Positions 1 to 11,632 of a stretch of DNA of 64,000 nucleotides are shown piece after piece. Position 1 is the first letter of the stretch. Each line of letters begins with the position of its first letter. Where the stretch lies: NCBI RefSeq assembly GCF_028554725.1, contig NC_071669.1, forward strand, positions 27,580,001-27,644,000. Direction: 5' to 3'. Source of the DNA: Zeugodacus cucurbitae. Taxonomy: Eukaryota > Arthropoda > Insecta > Diptera > Tephritidae. The translations under genes were made by a program, and so were the position numbers. The notes beneath the pieces are model-generated. The model was not told where the DNA came from, searched no databases, and saw only the letters and a list, made by a program, of their open reading frames with translations.

Positions 1-670
1 ATTTATTTATTTAATTTTATTAATATAACACACAATTTGACAAACATATTCGTCATATATTTGGTATAAACTCCATTGGAAGTTGGCAACCCTAATATTA
101 GGTATATGGGAGCTAGGTAAAGTTCTGACCCGATTACACTAATTTTTTGCACGGAGTCATATTATTAGAAGAAGAATATTCCCTCTGAATTTCTTCAAAA
201 TATCTGAAACACTTACTTATAGTTTCGATAAAAAATGTATTAAAAGCACTGAGGTTCTCATGTTCGATACATGGGGCCTTAAAAACGTATGGTCCTATTT
301 CGACGATTTTTAGAACGGCGATGACACACTATAAATGCAAATTTGTAGTGCTTACTTTATTTATTTGTAAAGTAAACGTCTTTTTTCAAAACATATCCTT
401 GGGATGTCAGGAAAATATTATTAGTCGAATTTTATTGAAATTGGTCGAGTAGTTTCGGAGATATGGTTTTTGACCCATAAGTGTGAGGAGCTACGCTCAT
501 TTAAAATTTTGTATACAAATTTGAGAGCCCCCTTTAAGCTGAAAATTAAGGGTTCTGGTGTTTTTCCTTACTGAATTAAAGTATTTTTATTGGTATTCAA
601 CATATTCAACATAACCTTTGTATGGGAGATAGGCGTGGTTATAATTCGATTTTCTCCATTTATCGACTGT
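1..670 (+). repeat. CTCTCGCAA dispersed repeat, window-edge fragment
   Basis: This is the interior of the dispersed repeat found about twenty times in the window. It starts just inside the left end of the consensus and runs through the characteristic blocks: a sentence-like stretch ending in gacccataagtg, then the tatgggag...ggcgtgg block near 625-645. The true left end lies outside the window and the right half is missing. It has no coding capacity. The family resembles Drosophila INE-1/DINE-1 in layout; that relationship is an inference. Confidence 0.8.
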
Positions 671-1208
671 TTAGTCCTACAAAAACTTAAAACCATATAT
701 CATAAAAATGGTTGAAATGTAGAATATTTTAAATATGTTTATACAAATATGCATAAATTTACGAATTATTAATAACTAGAGGACCGCCACGGCTTCGCAC
801 GGGCTTAAACAAACATTTTCATTCCGTTTCTTGCGTGGCCTTCTTCAGGCTTTTGATTACGTAGACTTTACTTGGAAAAACATCATAGTAAACGAAATAA
901 CCAAACTTGCAAAGACTAACGGCTTATACAGCATGTAAATGAAGAGGCATCGACTCATCAAAGCTGCTGAACGAGAAAACCGACTGAAACGTAAGAGACA
1001 TTCATACTGAGCAAGGCAACTGTAGCAGCAAATGAATTTCTCTAACATTTAGCTTTTAATTATTATTTTTAACTTATTATAATTGAATTATTGTTAGTAT
1101 TTAATCATTGTATACTATGTACAATTGTAAAAAAATTATAATATTAACTTAGCATTTGCATTTCTATGAAGGCTCCTCAAGCGATGTTTACAGGTGTTTA
1201 GGTGTATA
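671..1208. other. unassigned flank left of the G1 retrotransposon
   Basis: No gene is recognised here. Near 781-808 the minus strand reads a GC-rich stretch (CCCGTGCGAAGCCGTGGCGG) closing in CTAG followed by T, which resembles a Helitron 3' terminus. Sequence to its right (850-1040) could be decayed coding DNA, but I could not match it to a family. The last four bases, TATA at 1205-1208, are the left copy of the G1 target duplication. Confidence 0.4.
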
Positions 1209-1517
1209 AGTTAACACCAATTAAGCTACCCCACATTAAACATAATTATTGTTTAATTAGTTATAAGTGGCAATATAACCCTTTTTATTTTTACCAATAA
1301 GCTATATTGCACCCGCAACAAGTGCTGACAAATCTTGTCTAATCCTGTGGAACAAAATGTTAACCGTTTCCTACAGTGGCAGCGTTGTTGCTTTAGAGTT
1401 TAAGCCTTATTTTAAGAAAAATTAGAATGAAGTCGATCAGTTGTAATTTACACCTCAATAAAGGAGCTACATATGCTCCAATAAAAAAATGTTTTTTTAT
1501 AATTAAAAAACCTAATT
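1209..1517 (+). repeat. G1 5' LTR
   Basis: 309 bp LTR beginning AGTTAACACCAATTAAGC and ending AACCTAATT. It is followed directly by a primer-binding-like sequence and preceded by TATA. A near-identical copy lies at 27313. The pyrimidine- and AT-rich body would carry promoter and polyadenylation signals; AATAAA-like motifs occur near 1456 and 1480. Confidence 0.93.
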
Positions 1518-1530
1518 GGTGCCCGAGCTA
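1517..1530 (+). promoter_or_regulatory. G1 tRNA primer-binding site
   Basis: TGGTGCCCGAGCTA begins at the last base of the 5' LTR, where the minus-strand primer site of Ty3/gypsy elements lies. It resembles the TGGCGCCC-type sites used with tRNA-Lys but carries differences, so the exact tRNA is uncertain. Confidence 0.65.
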
Positions 1531-1623
1531 AATTTTACTAAAGTCAAGCGATTCGGCATTTTTTCAAAGAGAGGTCCATGGAAAAAAGGAAAAAAGTTCA
1601 ACAAAAAATTAAAATACTTAAAA

Positions 1624-2755
1624 ACAAGTAAGGAGAGGCTAAGTTCGGGTGCAACCGAACATTTTATACTCTCGCAATTTATTTAGAGATTTACCTATAT
1701 TTTCGGTGAAAAATTACCCTTAGGCACTGAGTTCTTCATGTTCGATATCAGGGGCCTTGAAAAGTCATGGTCCGATTTTGACAATTATTCCACAAGTGAT
1801 GTCACAGCTCAAATACAGTATCTGTGTACAGTTTTATTTCGCTATCTTTATCTGTTCCTTATGTATACATTATAAAGTAAAAGAATCAGAAGGATTTAAA
1901 ATTGAGTTATATGGGAAGTAGGCGTAGTTGTGAACCGATTTCATCCTTTTTCCACATGTGTCATCAGGGTGCCAAGAAAATATTATATACCGAATTTGAT
2001 TCGAATCTGTAGAGTAGTTCCTGAGATATGGTTTTTGACCCATAAGTGGGCGACGTCACGCCCATTTTCCATTTTGTAAAAAAATCTGAGTGCAGCTTTC
2101 ATCTGCCATTTCTCATGTGAAATTTAGTGTTTCTGACGTTTTTCGTTAGTGAGTTAACTCACTTTAAGTAACTTTGAGCCTAACTTTTGTATGGGAGGTG
2201 GGCGTGGTTATGATACGATTTCTTTCATTTTTGGACTGTAATAGGAAGTGGCTAAAAAAAACGACTGCAGAAAGTTTGGTTTATATAGCTCTATTGGTTT
2301 GCGAGATATGTACATAAAACTTAGTAGGGGGCGGGGCCACGCCCACTTCCCCAAAAAAATTACATCCAAATATGCCCTTTCATAGTGCGATCCTTCATAC
2401 CAAATTTTATTTCTATAGCTTTATTTATGGCTTAGTTATGGCACTTTATGTGTTTTCGGTTTTCGCCATTTTGTGGGCGTGGCAGTGGTCCGATTTTGCT
2501 CATTTTCGAAAGCAACTTTCCTATGGTGCCAAGAAATAAGTGTGCCAAGTTTCATCAAGATATCTTGATTTTTACTCAAGTTACAGCTTGCACAGACGGA
2601 CGGACGGACGGACAGACATTCGGATTTGAACTCCACTCTTCACTCTGGTATATATAACCCTATATCTAACTCGTTTAGTTTTGGGTGTTACAAACAACCG
2701 TTATGTGAACAAAACTATAATACTCTCTTTAGCAACATTTGTTGCGAGAGTATAA
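1624..2755 (+). repeat. CTCTCGCAA dispersed repeat, nearly complete copy inside the G1 leader
   Basis: A near full-length copy of about 1.13 kb. The left end reads aagtaaggagaggctaag and ttatactctcgcaa; the right end carries a hairpin in which gcaac and gttgc pair and ctctc pairs with gagag. Internal marks are the cggacggacggac run near 2600 and the GGGCGTGG/CCACGCCC blocks. No long ORF belongs to it. It interrupts the leader between the G1 primer site and gag. It is the most complete plus-oriented reference copy in the window. Confidence 0.85.
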
Positions 2756-2919
2756 TTAAATAATAATTTCGTAAAAATTTTAGACCGAATCAAATTATAT
2801 TGGCACAACATAGCAACGTCATGCCAGCACATCAGCAATGTGCTTACGTGCTGAAAGAAACGTAACGTAAAAGCAAGACGATTACAGTTATGCTGACCTG
2901 ACCTGTTGCTGATGTGTAC

Positions 2920-3209
2920 TTAACCCTGGACGGTCATCCTTTTTTTTTGTACATTAACGTCATCCTTCCTCAATATGACGACGACTTATTTCAAATACAT
3001 TTTCAGCAGGGTGTGAGTCGAAATAATGAACGCGTTTTATTTTTTTTTATTTATTTATTTCATTATTAATAAATACAAGTCAAAAATAAAAAGGAAAATT
3101 GTATTCTTTTAACTTAAAATTAATAATTCACAGTCTTCTAAAAACATATTTACAGTGAAAATAAAATAGTTCGTAGTCATTTTGACGAAGGATGACCGTC
3201 TAGGGTTAA
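2920..3209. mobile_element. piggyBac-type MITE
   Basis: A 282 bp non-coding element (2924-3205) with inverted ends CCCTGGACGGTCATCCTT and, read from the other side, CCCTAGACGGTCATCCTT. It is flanked on both sides by TTAA (2920-2923, 3206-3209). TTAA targets and CCCT-starting termini are hallmarks of the piggyBac superfamily. The interior is AT-rich with homopolymer runs and no transposase, so it would depend on an enzyme supplied elsewhere. It is nested in the G1 leader. Confidence 0.88.
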
Positions 3210-3636
3210 ACATTCCCTTTTTAATTCTGGCGGCGAACGTGTGCAGAGCTTTAGGCACAACCACAAATTAAAAATTAAACGTCGTGGCACTGAAAAATTT
3301 TCCACGTGGCAAAATTTGTTCACTTTCAAAAAAATGAAGTTAAAAAAAGTATTCAAAAATATAAAATTGGAAAACCCTGGCTTCAAACCGTGTGAGGAAG
3401 GAGGCCCCTCAGTAGTCCTGGAGAAAGGACAAAAAGGACGATGACCAACCAAGGAGCGTCAGCCGCCTCACCAAACTGTTAACGTAAGACTTAGAATAAG
3501 AAAAAATTATAATTGAAATAAATATTAAGATTTATTATTCTATGTATACATATATTTATTTATATTAGTATTTAAAATATTTAAATATGATATATAAAAT
3601 CAGGGTTGTACACCCTATAATAAGAAAAAAATCATA

Positions 3637-3843
3637 CTGCGATTCACCACCTACGGGGGGACCCTCCAGCATATAACATTAATATAACTCTGCGATTCAC
3701 CACAAACGGGACCCCAGAGATTATTAAAATTTAATAAAAAACGAAAATTGTATATAAAAAGAAAATCGTACAGTCTATAAAATTAACAAAAAATTTATAA
3801 CATTTATATAACTCTGCGATTCACCAAAAACGGGACCCTCCGG
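3637..3843 (+). repeat. reiterated leader motif of G1 (CTGCGATTCACCA...GGGACCC)
   Basis: Three spaced copies of CTGCGATTCACCA followed after 3-7 bases by GGGACCC start near 3637, 3690 and 3814. The same motif appears twice on the minus strand in the leader of the separate element G3 (42333-42415). It lies between primer site and gag, where the Drosophila gypsy element carries its insulator-protein sites. Function here is unknown. Confidence 0.7.
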
Positions 3844-4191
3844 AGATTATTAATTTACCATCACATTTCAAAAAGTCAAAGCTGAAAGCTAAAAAAACAA
3901 AAAAAAACCAAGTTGCGTATTGAAAATAGTTTTATAAAGTTATTCAAAGTCGTGGTGATTTCCATTCGATCAAATTTGCGTAGCGGATCGAAATATGGTA
4001 TTGAAATTAAAACGTTTGTTAAATGCAATGTATGCAATTGTTAATACCGTTTTTTACACATTTCATTAGTTTGAAATTATTAACAAAAAATATATATATA
4101 TTCGAAAATTTATAGAAATTAAAAATTTATTGAAATTAGATAATAATAATAAAGAATTTTGGTATATATTTAAAAGTAAAATTCCTTCAAA

Positions 4192-5563
4192 ATGACTAAC
4201 CCACACAATATAATTAGACCATCATTACTAAGTAATAATCCTACACAACCAACAACTTCTAATCCTACAATCCAAGTGTCTCCCGAACTAAATAACTTAA
4301 TAAAAAACATCGTAACTCAAATACTACAGACAGACGGGCAAAACATAATTCAATCATTCTTAAACAATAGTTCAAATCACAACATTACAGATCAGACAAT
4401 ATACGAACGATACAGAAATGACATGAGCGAAATGGACAAAATCCGACGTGGTTCGTTCATTAAGAGAGTTTTCAGGAAACGCTTCAAAGTTTAGTTCCTG
4501 GAAAAAAAGAGTAGAACGTATCTTAAAAATATGCGAACCTTCAAAAGGTACACCCCGATATTTCGGTATATTTAATGTTATTAGGAACAAAATAATAGGA
4601 AAAGCAGACGTAGCATTATAATCGTATAACACCCCTCTAGATTGGACGGCAATATCACGTTGTTTAACAACCCACTACGCTGACAAACGAGACATTGGTA
4701 CATTAGAATATCAAATGACCTGTCTTGAACAAGGTAGGTTAACTATTAACGAATTCTACCAAAAGGTATATTCGCATCTATCGTTAATTCTCAACAAGAT
4801 AGGATGCATGGAGGTAGGAGAAGAATCAATACATTTACTTACCGAAAACTACCGTGCAAAAGTACTAGATACCTTCATTAGGGAACTTTCAGGAGATCTC
4901 TATAGACTCCTCGGGATTAAAGAACCGAAAAGTCTTCCCGAAGCTCTACATCTTTGTTTAAAACTTGAAAATCAGAATTTCAGAGCACAATATGCATATA
5001 ACCAAAAATACAATTTTTCACCAAACTATCGTCACCAACAAAATCCACAACAACAATTCGTTCAATTAAAACAGTTCCTACCAAAATATATGCAGCCTCC
5101 AAACCAACAATTTCATCAAACTAAATTTCACCCTTAATTAGCTTACATCCCACAACCAAATTAAAATTTTAATCCTTATGGTCAACAACGGTATCCTCAA
5201 TATCCTGAGAACCAGCAATAAAGAAATCCTCCTCAAAGGCCACCAAAACCACCTCAACCAATGGATGTAGACGTTCGCTTTAGAACAAATGCTATTAACT
5301 ATGCAAACCGACCAAGTCTCCAAGATTCAGGCAAAAGGCCAATAAATAACACTTCCATGATTAACCATCCACCACCGAAGATTCAAAGAAATTTTCATGT
5401 AAAGTCATGCTTTGAACCTAAAAACGAACAGAATTACCAGTACGATAATGACCAAACTACCGACTACCAATACAGTGACTATAACTACAATACCTCTAAT
5501 AATGTAGAAAGTTATAAAGATGAACCATCTGTAGATCTGACAGATATACATTTTTTCGGTTAA
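4192..5563 (+). pseudogene. gag: G1 gag remnant
   Basis: Gag-like structural protein of a gypsy/errantivirus element. The reading starts at ATG 4192, runs open to about 4440, shifts frame, then continues through blocks aligning with the intact G3 gag (PRYFG...RNKI near 4555; the NEFY helix near 4750), with stops at about 4619 and 5135. The Gln/Asn/Pro-rich C-terminal part ends in DIHFFG at 5563, matching the G3 gag end. No CCHC zinc knuckle is visible, as in many errantiviruses. The gene is dead in this copy. Confidence 0.85.
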
Positions 5564-5588
5564 ATAGCTCTTCGTTGCCTTATTTCAA

Positions 5589-7484
5589 ATGCAAATATTA
5601 GTAGATACAGGTTCAAATAAAAATTATATTCATTCAAATTTAGTTCCAAAACCTAAAGAAAACGATAACCCTTTTTACGCTAATTCTGTTGGTGGTAAAA
5701 TAAAAGTTACCCATCAAACTTTCTTAAATCTATTTAATATCGAAGAATGTAAACTAAAGTTTTTCTTATTACCAGCTCTTTCAACTTTTCACGCAATTCT
5801 AGGAAATGATAGTTTAAAAGAATTATCAGCAGTAATACATACTACAGAAAATTTTATGATCGTAGCAAATAAACGTAAAATTCAACTCCACCAATATAAA
5901 GCTCAAGACGTTAATGCTATTCTAATCCGTGATGAACATATGAATGCTTCAGAAAAATACCAAATTAAACTTTTACATAAACATAAAAACTTATTTTCAG
6001 AACCCAACGAAAAATTAACCTATACGACAAAAGTAATAGCAGAAATTAGAACGAACTCAGATACTCCTATTTATTCAAAATCTTAACCATATCCTATTAG
6101 CCTAAAACAAGAAGTAGAAGAACAAATAAATAAATTACTAGAAGACGGTATTATAAGAAAATCTAGATCACCATACAACTCACCAATATGGGTTGTATGA
6201 AAAGAAATTCAGACTGGTTATCGACTACACTATAGTCTTACTACTACTATGGTCACTATAGCAGACAGATATCCCATACCCGAGATAAATGAAGTATTGG
6301 CACAATTAGGAGAAAATCGAGTATTTTCGGTAATCGATTTAAAAAGCGGTTTTCATCAAATTCCCCTTAAAGACTCCCACGTGGAGAAGACAGCATTTTC
6401 AGTGAACAACGGAAAATATTAGTTCACTAGACTCCCTTTTGGACTAAAAAATGCTCCATCCATATTTCAACGGACATTAGACGACATACTCAGACAACAC
6501 ATAGGAAAAATATGTTATGTCTATATAGACGATATAATCATATTTAGCAAATACATAGAATCACAGAACATATTGATATAATTTTTGATACTCTTTGTAA
6601 AGCTAATATGAAAGTGCAAGCAAACAAATGCCAATTCTATAAAGGTCAAGTAGAATTTTTAGGGTTTATAGTTTCTTCTGCTGGCATTTCCACAAACCCA
6701 TCTAAAGTAAAAGACATTGAAAATGTTCCATACCCCAAAACACTTAAAGATCTTAGATCATTTTTAGGTCTTTCCGGATATTATAGACGCTTCATAAAAT
6801 ACTACGCAAAATTAGCGAAACCACTTACGAATTTACTTCGAGGTGAAGAAGGTAGAATTTCTAAAGATATTTCAAAGAAAATTAATATTCATTTAACGGA
6901 AGAAGCCAAAGAAGCATTCGGCAAAATTAAATCTGCTCTCATCTCAAAAGACATAATAATGCAATATCCGAATTATAATATAGAATTTAATCTCACAACA
7001 GACGCTTCAGAATATGCTCTAGTATTAGAACAAAACGGTAAACCCATAACTTTCATTTCTAGGACCTTAAATAACACAGAAGAAAATTATGCAGTTAATG
7101 AAAAAGAAATGCTTGCTATAATCTGGGCACTCAATTCTCTCAGAAATTATCTGTATGGTCAAGCAAAAATTATACTACATACCGATCATCAACCATTAAC
7201 TTAGTAACAAAAATAGCAATTCGAAACTAAAACGATGGAAATCCATTTTAGAAGAGTATAGTTATGAAATAAAATATACGCCTGGAAAATCCAACATAGT
7301 AGCGGATGCACATCTAGACCATTCCAAATAAATTCATTATCAGTTGCTACTAATTCAGATGAAAGTTCATCTCATAATTTAATTCCCTCAGTAGAAGGCC
7401 CAATAAATGTTTTCAAAAACCAAATTTTCTTATTCATAGGACAAGAAAATAGCTATCAATTTAAATTACCTTTCCCAACATACC
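5589..7484 (+). pseudogene. pol: G1 pol remnant, first part: protease, reverse transcriptase, RNase H
   Basis: The aspartic protease is recognisable by LVDTGSN near 5592. The reverse transcriptase covers about 6080-6700, with LPFGLKNAPSIFQ near 6430 and the catalytic YIDD near 6520; the text is broken by stops at about 6086, 6200 and 6422 and by a frameshift before 6608. The open block 6608-7204 holds the connection segment (FLGLSGYYRRFI) and RNase H (TTDAS, NEKEMLAI, HTDHQPL). A stop at 7202 and further stops follow. The hAT insertion at 7485 then separates this part from integrase. Confidence 0.88.
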
Positions 7485-9081
7485 TAGGGATGCAAACATC
7501 GTGAAATTAAACATCGATGGTTCGATGTATCGATGTTTCTCCAAAACCCATCGAAATCTAAAACATCGATACATCGAAACATCGATGTATTTTTGAACTT
7601 TTTTAACGTATTTTATAAGTGAGCATAAAAGGCTTATTTCAGAACCATAAATAAGTAAGTAGTACGCCTTTAGTTGATATATATTTGAGCTACCTATTAA
7701 AACCTTTTCTCAATAAATAAAATATATAAATAGTTTTTTAACAAACAACAAATTATTTATTTAAAACAGAATTTAAAAATAACAATTTGGAAAGTCTTTT
7801 TCCTGTCAAGCGATTTCTTTGCTGTGTGATCGTTGCTCCAGCTTTAGAAAACAGTCGTTCACTAGGTACTGAAGTGGCCACAATAGATAAATATTTGGAA
7901 GCTTGTTTATACAATTCCGAGAATACATTTTTTATATCATCCCACATTTCTGTTGGATTCTGATTGATAGAAGCAACAGCCGATCCAAGATACATTTGCA
8001 CTTCAACTTCCGTTGTTGTAATAGCAGATGAATTGGAAAACTTACATTTCATATTTTGGTGGGCCAACTGTTTATGATGGCTCCAAATATCAAACGGGTT
8101 TTCTGTTGCAAACTCAGCCAAAGATTCCGACGTACTAACGCTATTATTTGCATCCTTTATGAAACTATTTAAATACAAACAAACAAAAAAAAAAAAAAAT
8201 TTGAATCTCGGATCCAATACAGTAGCCAACGCCAGAACTGAATTAAATTCAAGTTTGTCAAATCTCTTATTCATGTTCTTTTGCAGTTCACTTTTTAGCT
8301 CCCCTACAATAGCATCTTGAGCTGAAATTTTTATCAGAGCTTCAGTTAAACAGCTTACTAAAGGTATAACCTTGCTAATGGTAACGTAGGTATCAGCCGA
8401 AATCTCCCTGGTCACAATTTCAAAACACTTTAATAATTCAATCAGCTCCTTAATTTTGTTCAGCTCGGAGGCATTAACCATAGAGGGTGCTTCTGGGCGA
8501 GTGAGCAGTACTTCACTTAAAATAGGGTCTAACTGAATCTTTCTGAATTTCTTATAAAGAAGCTCCAGACCCTGCTTTTTAATTTTGAAGGCAGCATTTT
8601 GAAAATCTGAAATATTGTGTACATATTTAATCGTCTAATGCAATTATTTACATATATTTTATATTCACTACACCTGTAATAAAGTTGTGATTGATAACAG
8701 ATGAATTCGAAACAACACTTATATTAAACGCTCAAAAACAACTTCTAACACACATAGCACGAAAAAGACTGTCACACAAAATGTATTTTCGATTTTTTGT
8801 AAAACTTATTTCGCATTAATTCATAAGCGAATTGTCAGTATTATTCAAGTGCACATTCAACCAACGAATTCTCCGTAGTAGATGTTTTCGCATTAATACC
8901 GAGAAAAAGCAAGCTGCAAAGATGTGGAGTAAAATTTGAAAAAAACATCGACATAAAACATCGTTGAAAGTGACATCGATGTATCGATATTTTTAGAATC
9001 ACAACATCGATGGCTATCATCGATACTTTTTGACGAAAACATCGATGTTTCAGAAACATCGATACATCGTTTGCATCCCTA
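7485..9081 (-). mobile_element. hAT DNA transposon (internally truncated)
   Basis: 1597 bp element with terminal inverted repeats TAGGGATGCAAAC at both ends and an 8 bp target duplication AACATACC (7477-7484 and 9082-9089), diagnostic of hAT. Subterminal regions on both sides are packed with ATCGATG-type motifs (about 7500-7590 and 8945-9070). It carries the C-terminal part of a transposase on the minus strand. It is inserted between the RNase H and integrase parts of G1 pol. Confidence 0.92.
7753..8606 (-). pseudogene. hAT transposase, C-terminal exon
   Basis: Cut-and-paste transposase fragment with the hAT dimerisation signature: SVPSERLFSKAG followed by RNRLTGKRLSKLLFLN at its C-terminal end. 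The frame stays open upstream of the first Met (8481) to about 8606, where an ATATTTCAG looks like a splice acceptor, so this is probably the last exon. A homopolymer in the codons near 8180-8200 encodes a run of Phe and may mark an indel. The N-terminal BED zinc finger and the first catalytic part are absent from the element, so it is not autonomous. Confidence 0.82.
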
Positions 9082-9089
9082 AACATACC

Positions 9090-9937
9090 ACAGACATAAT
9101 AATCAAAACAAGTTACTCAGCAGAAGATTTATTATCAATTTTAAAAAGGCGACTTAACCCTTCAGTAATAAATGGAATATTTACCTCAGAAGCAATAGTA
9201 GGCAGAATTCAAGAAATTTATCCAATACATTTTTGTAATTACAAAGTAAGACACACCCAAACGAAGGTTAAGGATTTAGAATCGAATGAAGAACAGGAAA
9301 ACTAAATACTTATAGAACATAAAAGAGCACACCGAAATGCAATTGAAAACAAAAAAAAAAAATTTTAGAAAAATTTTATTTTCCAAAAATGTTACCAAAA
9401 TTAAATCAATAATTAAACAATGCAGCATTTGCGCAGAAAACAAATACGATAGACATCCTCCTTATTATCTAGATATTCAAGCAACTGCAATTCCAAAATA
9501 TCCAGGGCAAATAGTACATATCGATATATGTATATAGCGGATAAACATTTAATATTAACAGCAGTTGACAAATTTTCCAAATACGCACATGCAAAATTAA
9601 TAAATTCAAGATCTTCAGAAGACATACGGGAACCACTTAGACAAATAATTTTCAATTTCGGAGTACCTCAGAATATCATAATAGATAACGAAAAGTCTTT
9701 AAACGCCCATTCAATAAAGTTTATGTTAAAAGATCAATTTAGGATTAATATACATAGAATACCTCCACAAACCAGCACAGCTAATGGACAAGTTGAACGT
9801 TTCCACTCCACTTTATCAGAAATAATAAGTTGTTTAAAATCAGAAAATACTGAAAGGACAAAAACCTATCGAATCATTTTTTGGACGTAGAATATATACC
9901 AACCCTGAACAATAATAACAGAATAACATTCAAAGAC
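9090..9937 (+). pseudogene. pol: G1 pol remnant, second part: integrase
   Basis: After the hAT duplication, G1 pol resumes. The integrase zinc-binding region is partly visible (CSIC...NKYDRHP near 9420-9460). The catalytic core follows, with acidic residues in VDKFSKYA (near 9565), IDNEKS (near 9680) and NGQVERFHS (near 9785), matching the D,D35E pattern of Ty3/gypsy integrases. It is split over two or three frames with stops at 9303, 9535 and 9888. The Harbinger element H1 inserted at 9941 cuts off the C-terminal end, which reappears at 22905. Confidence 0.86.
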
Positions 9938-10089
9938 TTAGGCTGCGTGCATGTCGGAGCTGCGATAAGCGATAAGAGCGAAGCGTAGAAAATTTATACA
10001 TGTAATTTAATACAAGTGTGCATGTCGGAGCAGCGCGCGAACCCACTATTTGCTGGCTATCATCGATAAGAGCGTAGAAATTGTAGGTC

Positions 10090-10762
10090 AGTAATTTCTT
10101 TTAGCCGTTTCCTTATACAGTCAAAAAATGAAAGAAATCGGATAATAGCCACGCCCACCTCCCATACAAAGGTTAGGTTGAAAATGACTAAAAGTACGTT
10201 AACTCACTAACGAGAAACGTCAGAAACACCAAATTTTACATAAGAAAGGGCAGAAGGAAGCTGCACTGAGATTTTTTTACAAAATGGAAAATGGGCGTGG
10301 CGTCGCCCACTTATGGGTCAAAAACCATATCTCAAAAACTACTCTACCGATTTCAATGAAATTCGGTATATAACACGTTCTTGGCACGCTGATGAGACTG
10401 GTAGAATATGGGCGAAATCGGTTCACAACTATGCCTACATCCCATATAACTCAATTTTGAATTTCATCTGATTCCTTCACTTTATAAGATATACATAAGG
10501 AACCAATGAAGATAGCGAAAATTTATCCAAAACATTTACACAAATACTGTATTTACAAATACTGTATTTGAAATGTGACATCACTTGTGGAAAAATAGTC
10601 AAAATCGGACCATGACTTTTCAAGGCCCCTGATATCAAACATGAAGAACTCAGTGCCTAAGGGTAATTTTTCACCGAAAATATAGGTAAATCTCTAAATA
10701 AATTGCGAGAGTATAAAATGTTCGGTTGCACCCGAACTTAGCCTTTCCTTACTTGTTTTCTA
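10090..10762 (-). repeat. CTCTCGCAA dispersed repeat, reverse, right half missing
   Basis: A reverse-oriented copy that ends with aaattgcgagagtataaa and cttacttgtttt at the right, the left end of the family consensus. The interior follows the consensus, including the ccacgcccacctccc block near 10150. The hairpin end is lacking, so the copy is truncated. It lies in the left arm of H1. Confidence 0.8.
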
Positions 10763-11632
10763 TAGTAATTTGTTGATGCTTATGAGCAGCAGAACAACAA
10801 AAATGTACCGTTTCTTTTCGTTTGTCGCATACTCGTATGCTTATTAAAACGGTTAAGTTTGTGTTATTGACCCGAAAAATGTACTGCCCGAAGAATGTAC
10901 TTGAGATTTGCGTACTTTTTGTATAACGGTAGTACATTGGGTACTAACTTCCTAGCTGGGCTCTAAGCTACCGGGGGGGTCGGCAGGTCGCGGATAGCCG
11001 GACGGCCTGTAGTAGCAGGTTAGTTGCGAAATAAGTCTGAACGAATAAGCAACCCCCGACGATGAGCGACAGGAGTGGAGGATGCGGTATAAAAGCCAGC
11101 AAATCTGTCGAAACTCCTGTGACTGTGGCGAATCGACACCGCCTCATAGAAATATGTGTCTCCCTGAACATGCAAGGGCATGTTGAGTAATACAAAAATC
11201 CAGGCGCGACGGACCCAAAATGGGCGGCTTCCTGGTCAGCGTCTGTTCACCATGTTAGGTGCGGCTGTTACAACAACTTGACCGGTAAACAACGTGACGC
11301 ACTGGGAGTCCCTCGAAAACTCAACAACGACTTCTCCGTTGCTAGGTTGGATAGGGTGATGTGAGCCTGCTCTGCCGAGGTGTCAGCCGCGCTGTTTACC
11401 AGTAACCAGCCCCTTCGGGCTCTGGCTAAGAAGTGTGCATTGGGCGTAGGATTAGTAGCCTACGTTGCTCCGGGCGAGCGCTGGTCCGTCCGTGTTCTCC
11501 GGGACTGGTAAAGCGAAGGACAGGCCTCAGGGAACTGGGGTAGGAGCATAGACTCCGAGGGTATACCCGTTCCTGTTTATTTCGGCCCGCCCCCCCTGCA
11601 CACGATGCGCTGGTAAAACAAACTAGAAAGAT

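Noticed and set aside
2436..2657. Overlapping ORFs on both strands repeated at 29298, 54290, 60024 and elsewhere
   Set aside because: They recur only because they lie in the CTCTCGCAA repeat; frames are not kept between copies.
3637..3843. Spaced repeats considered as a CRISPR-like array
   Set aside because: Only three imperfect units with unequal spacing, in a eukaryotic retrotransposon leader.
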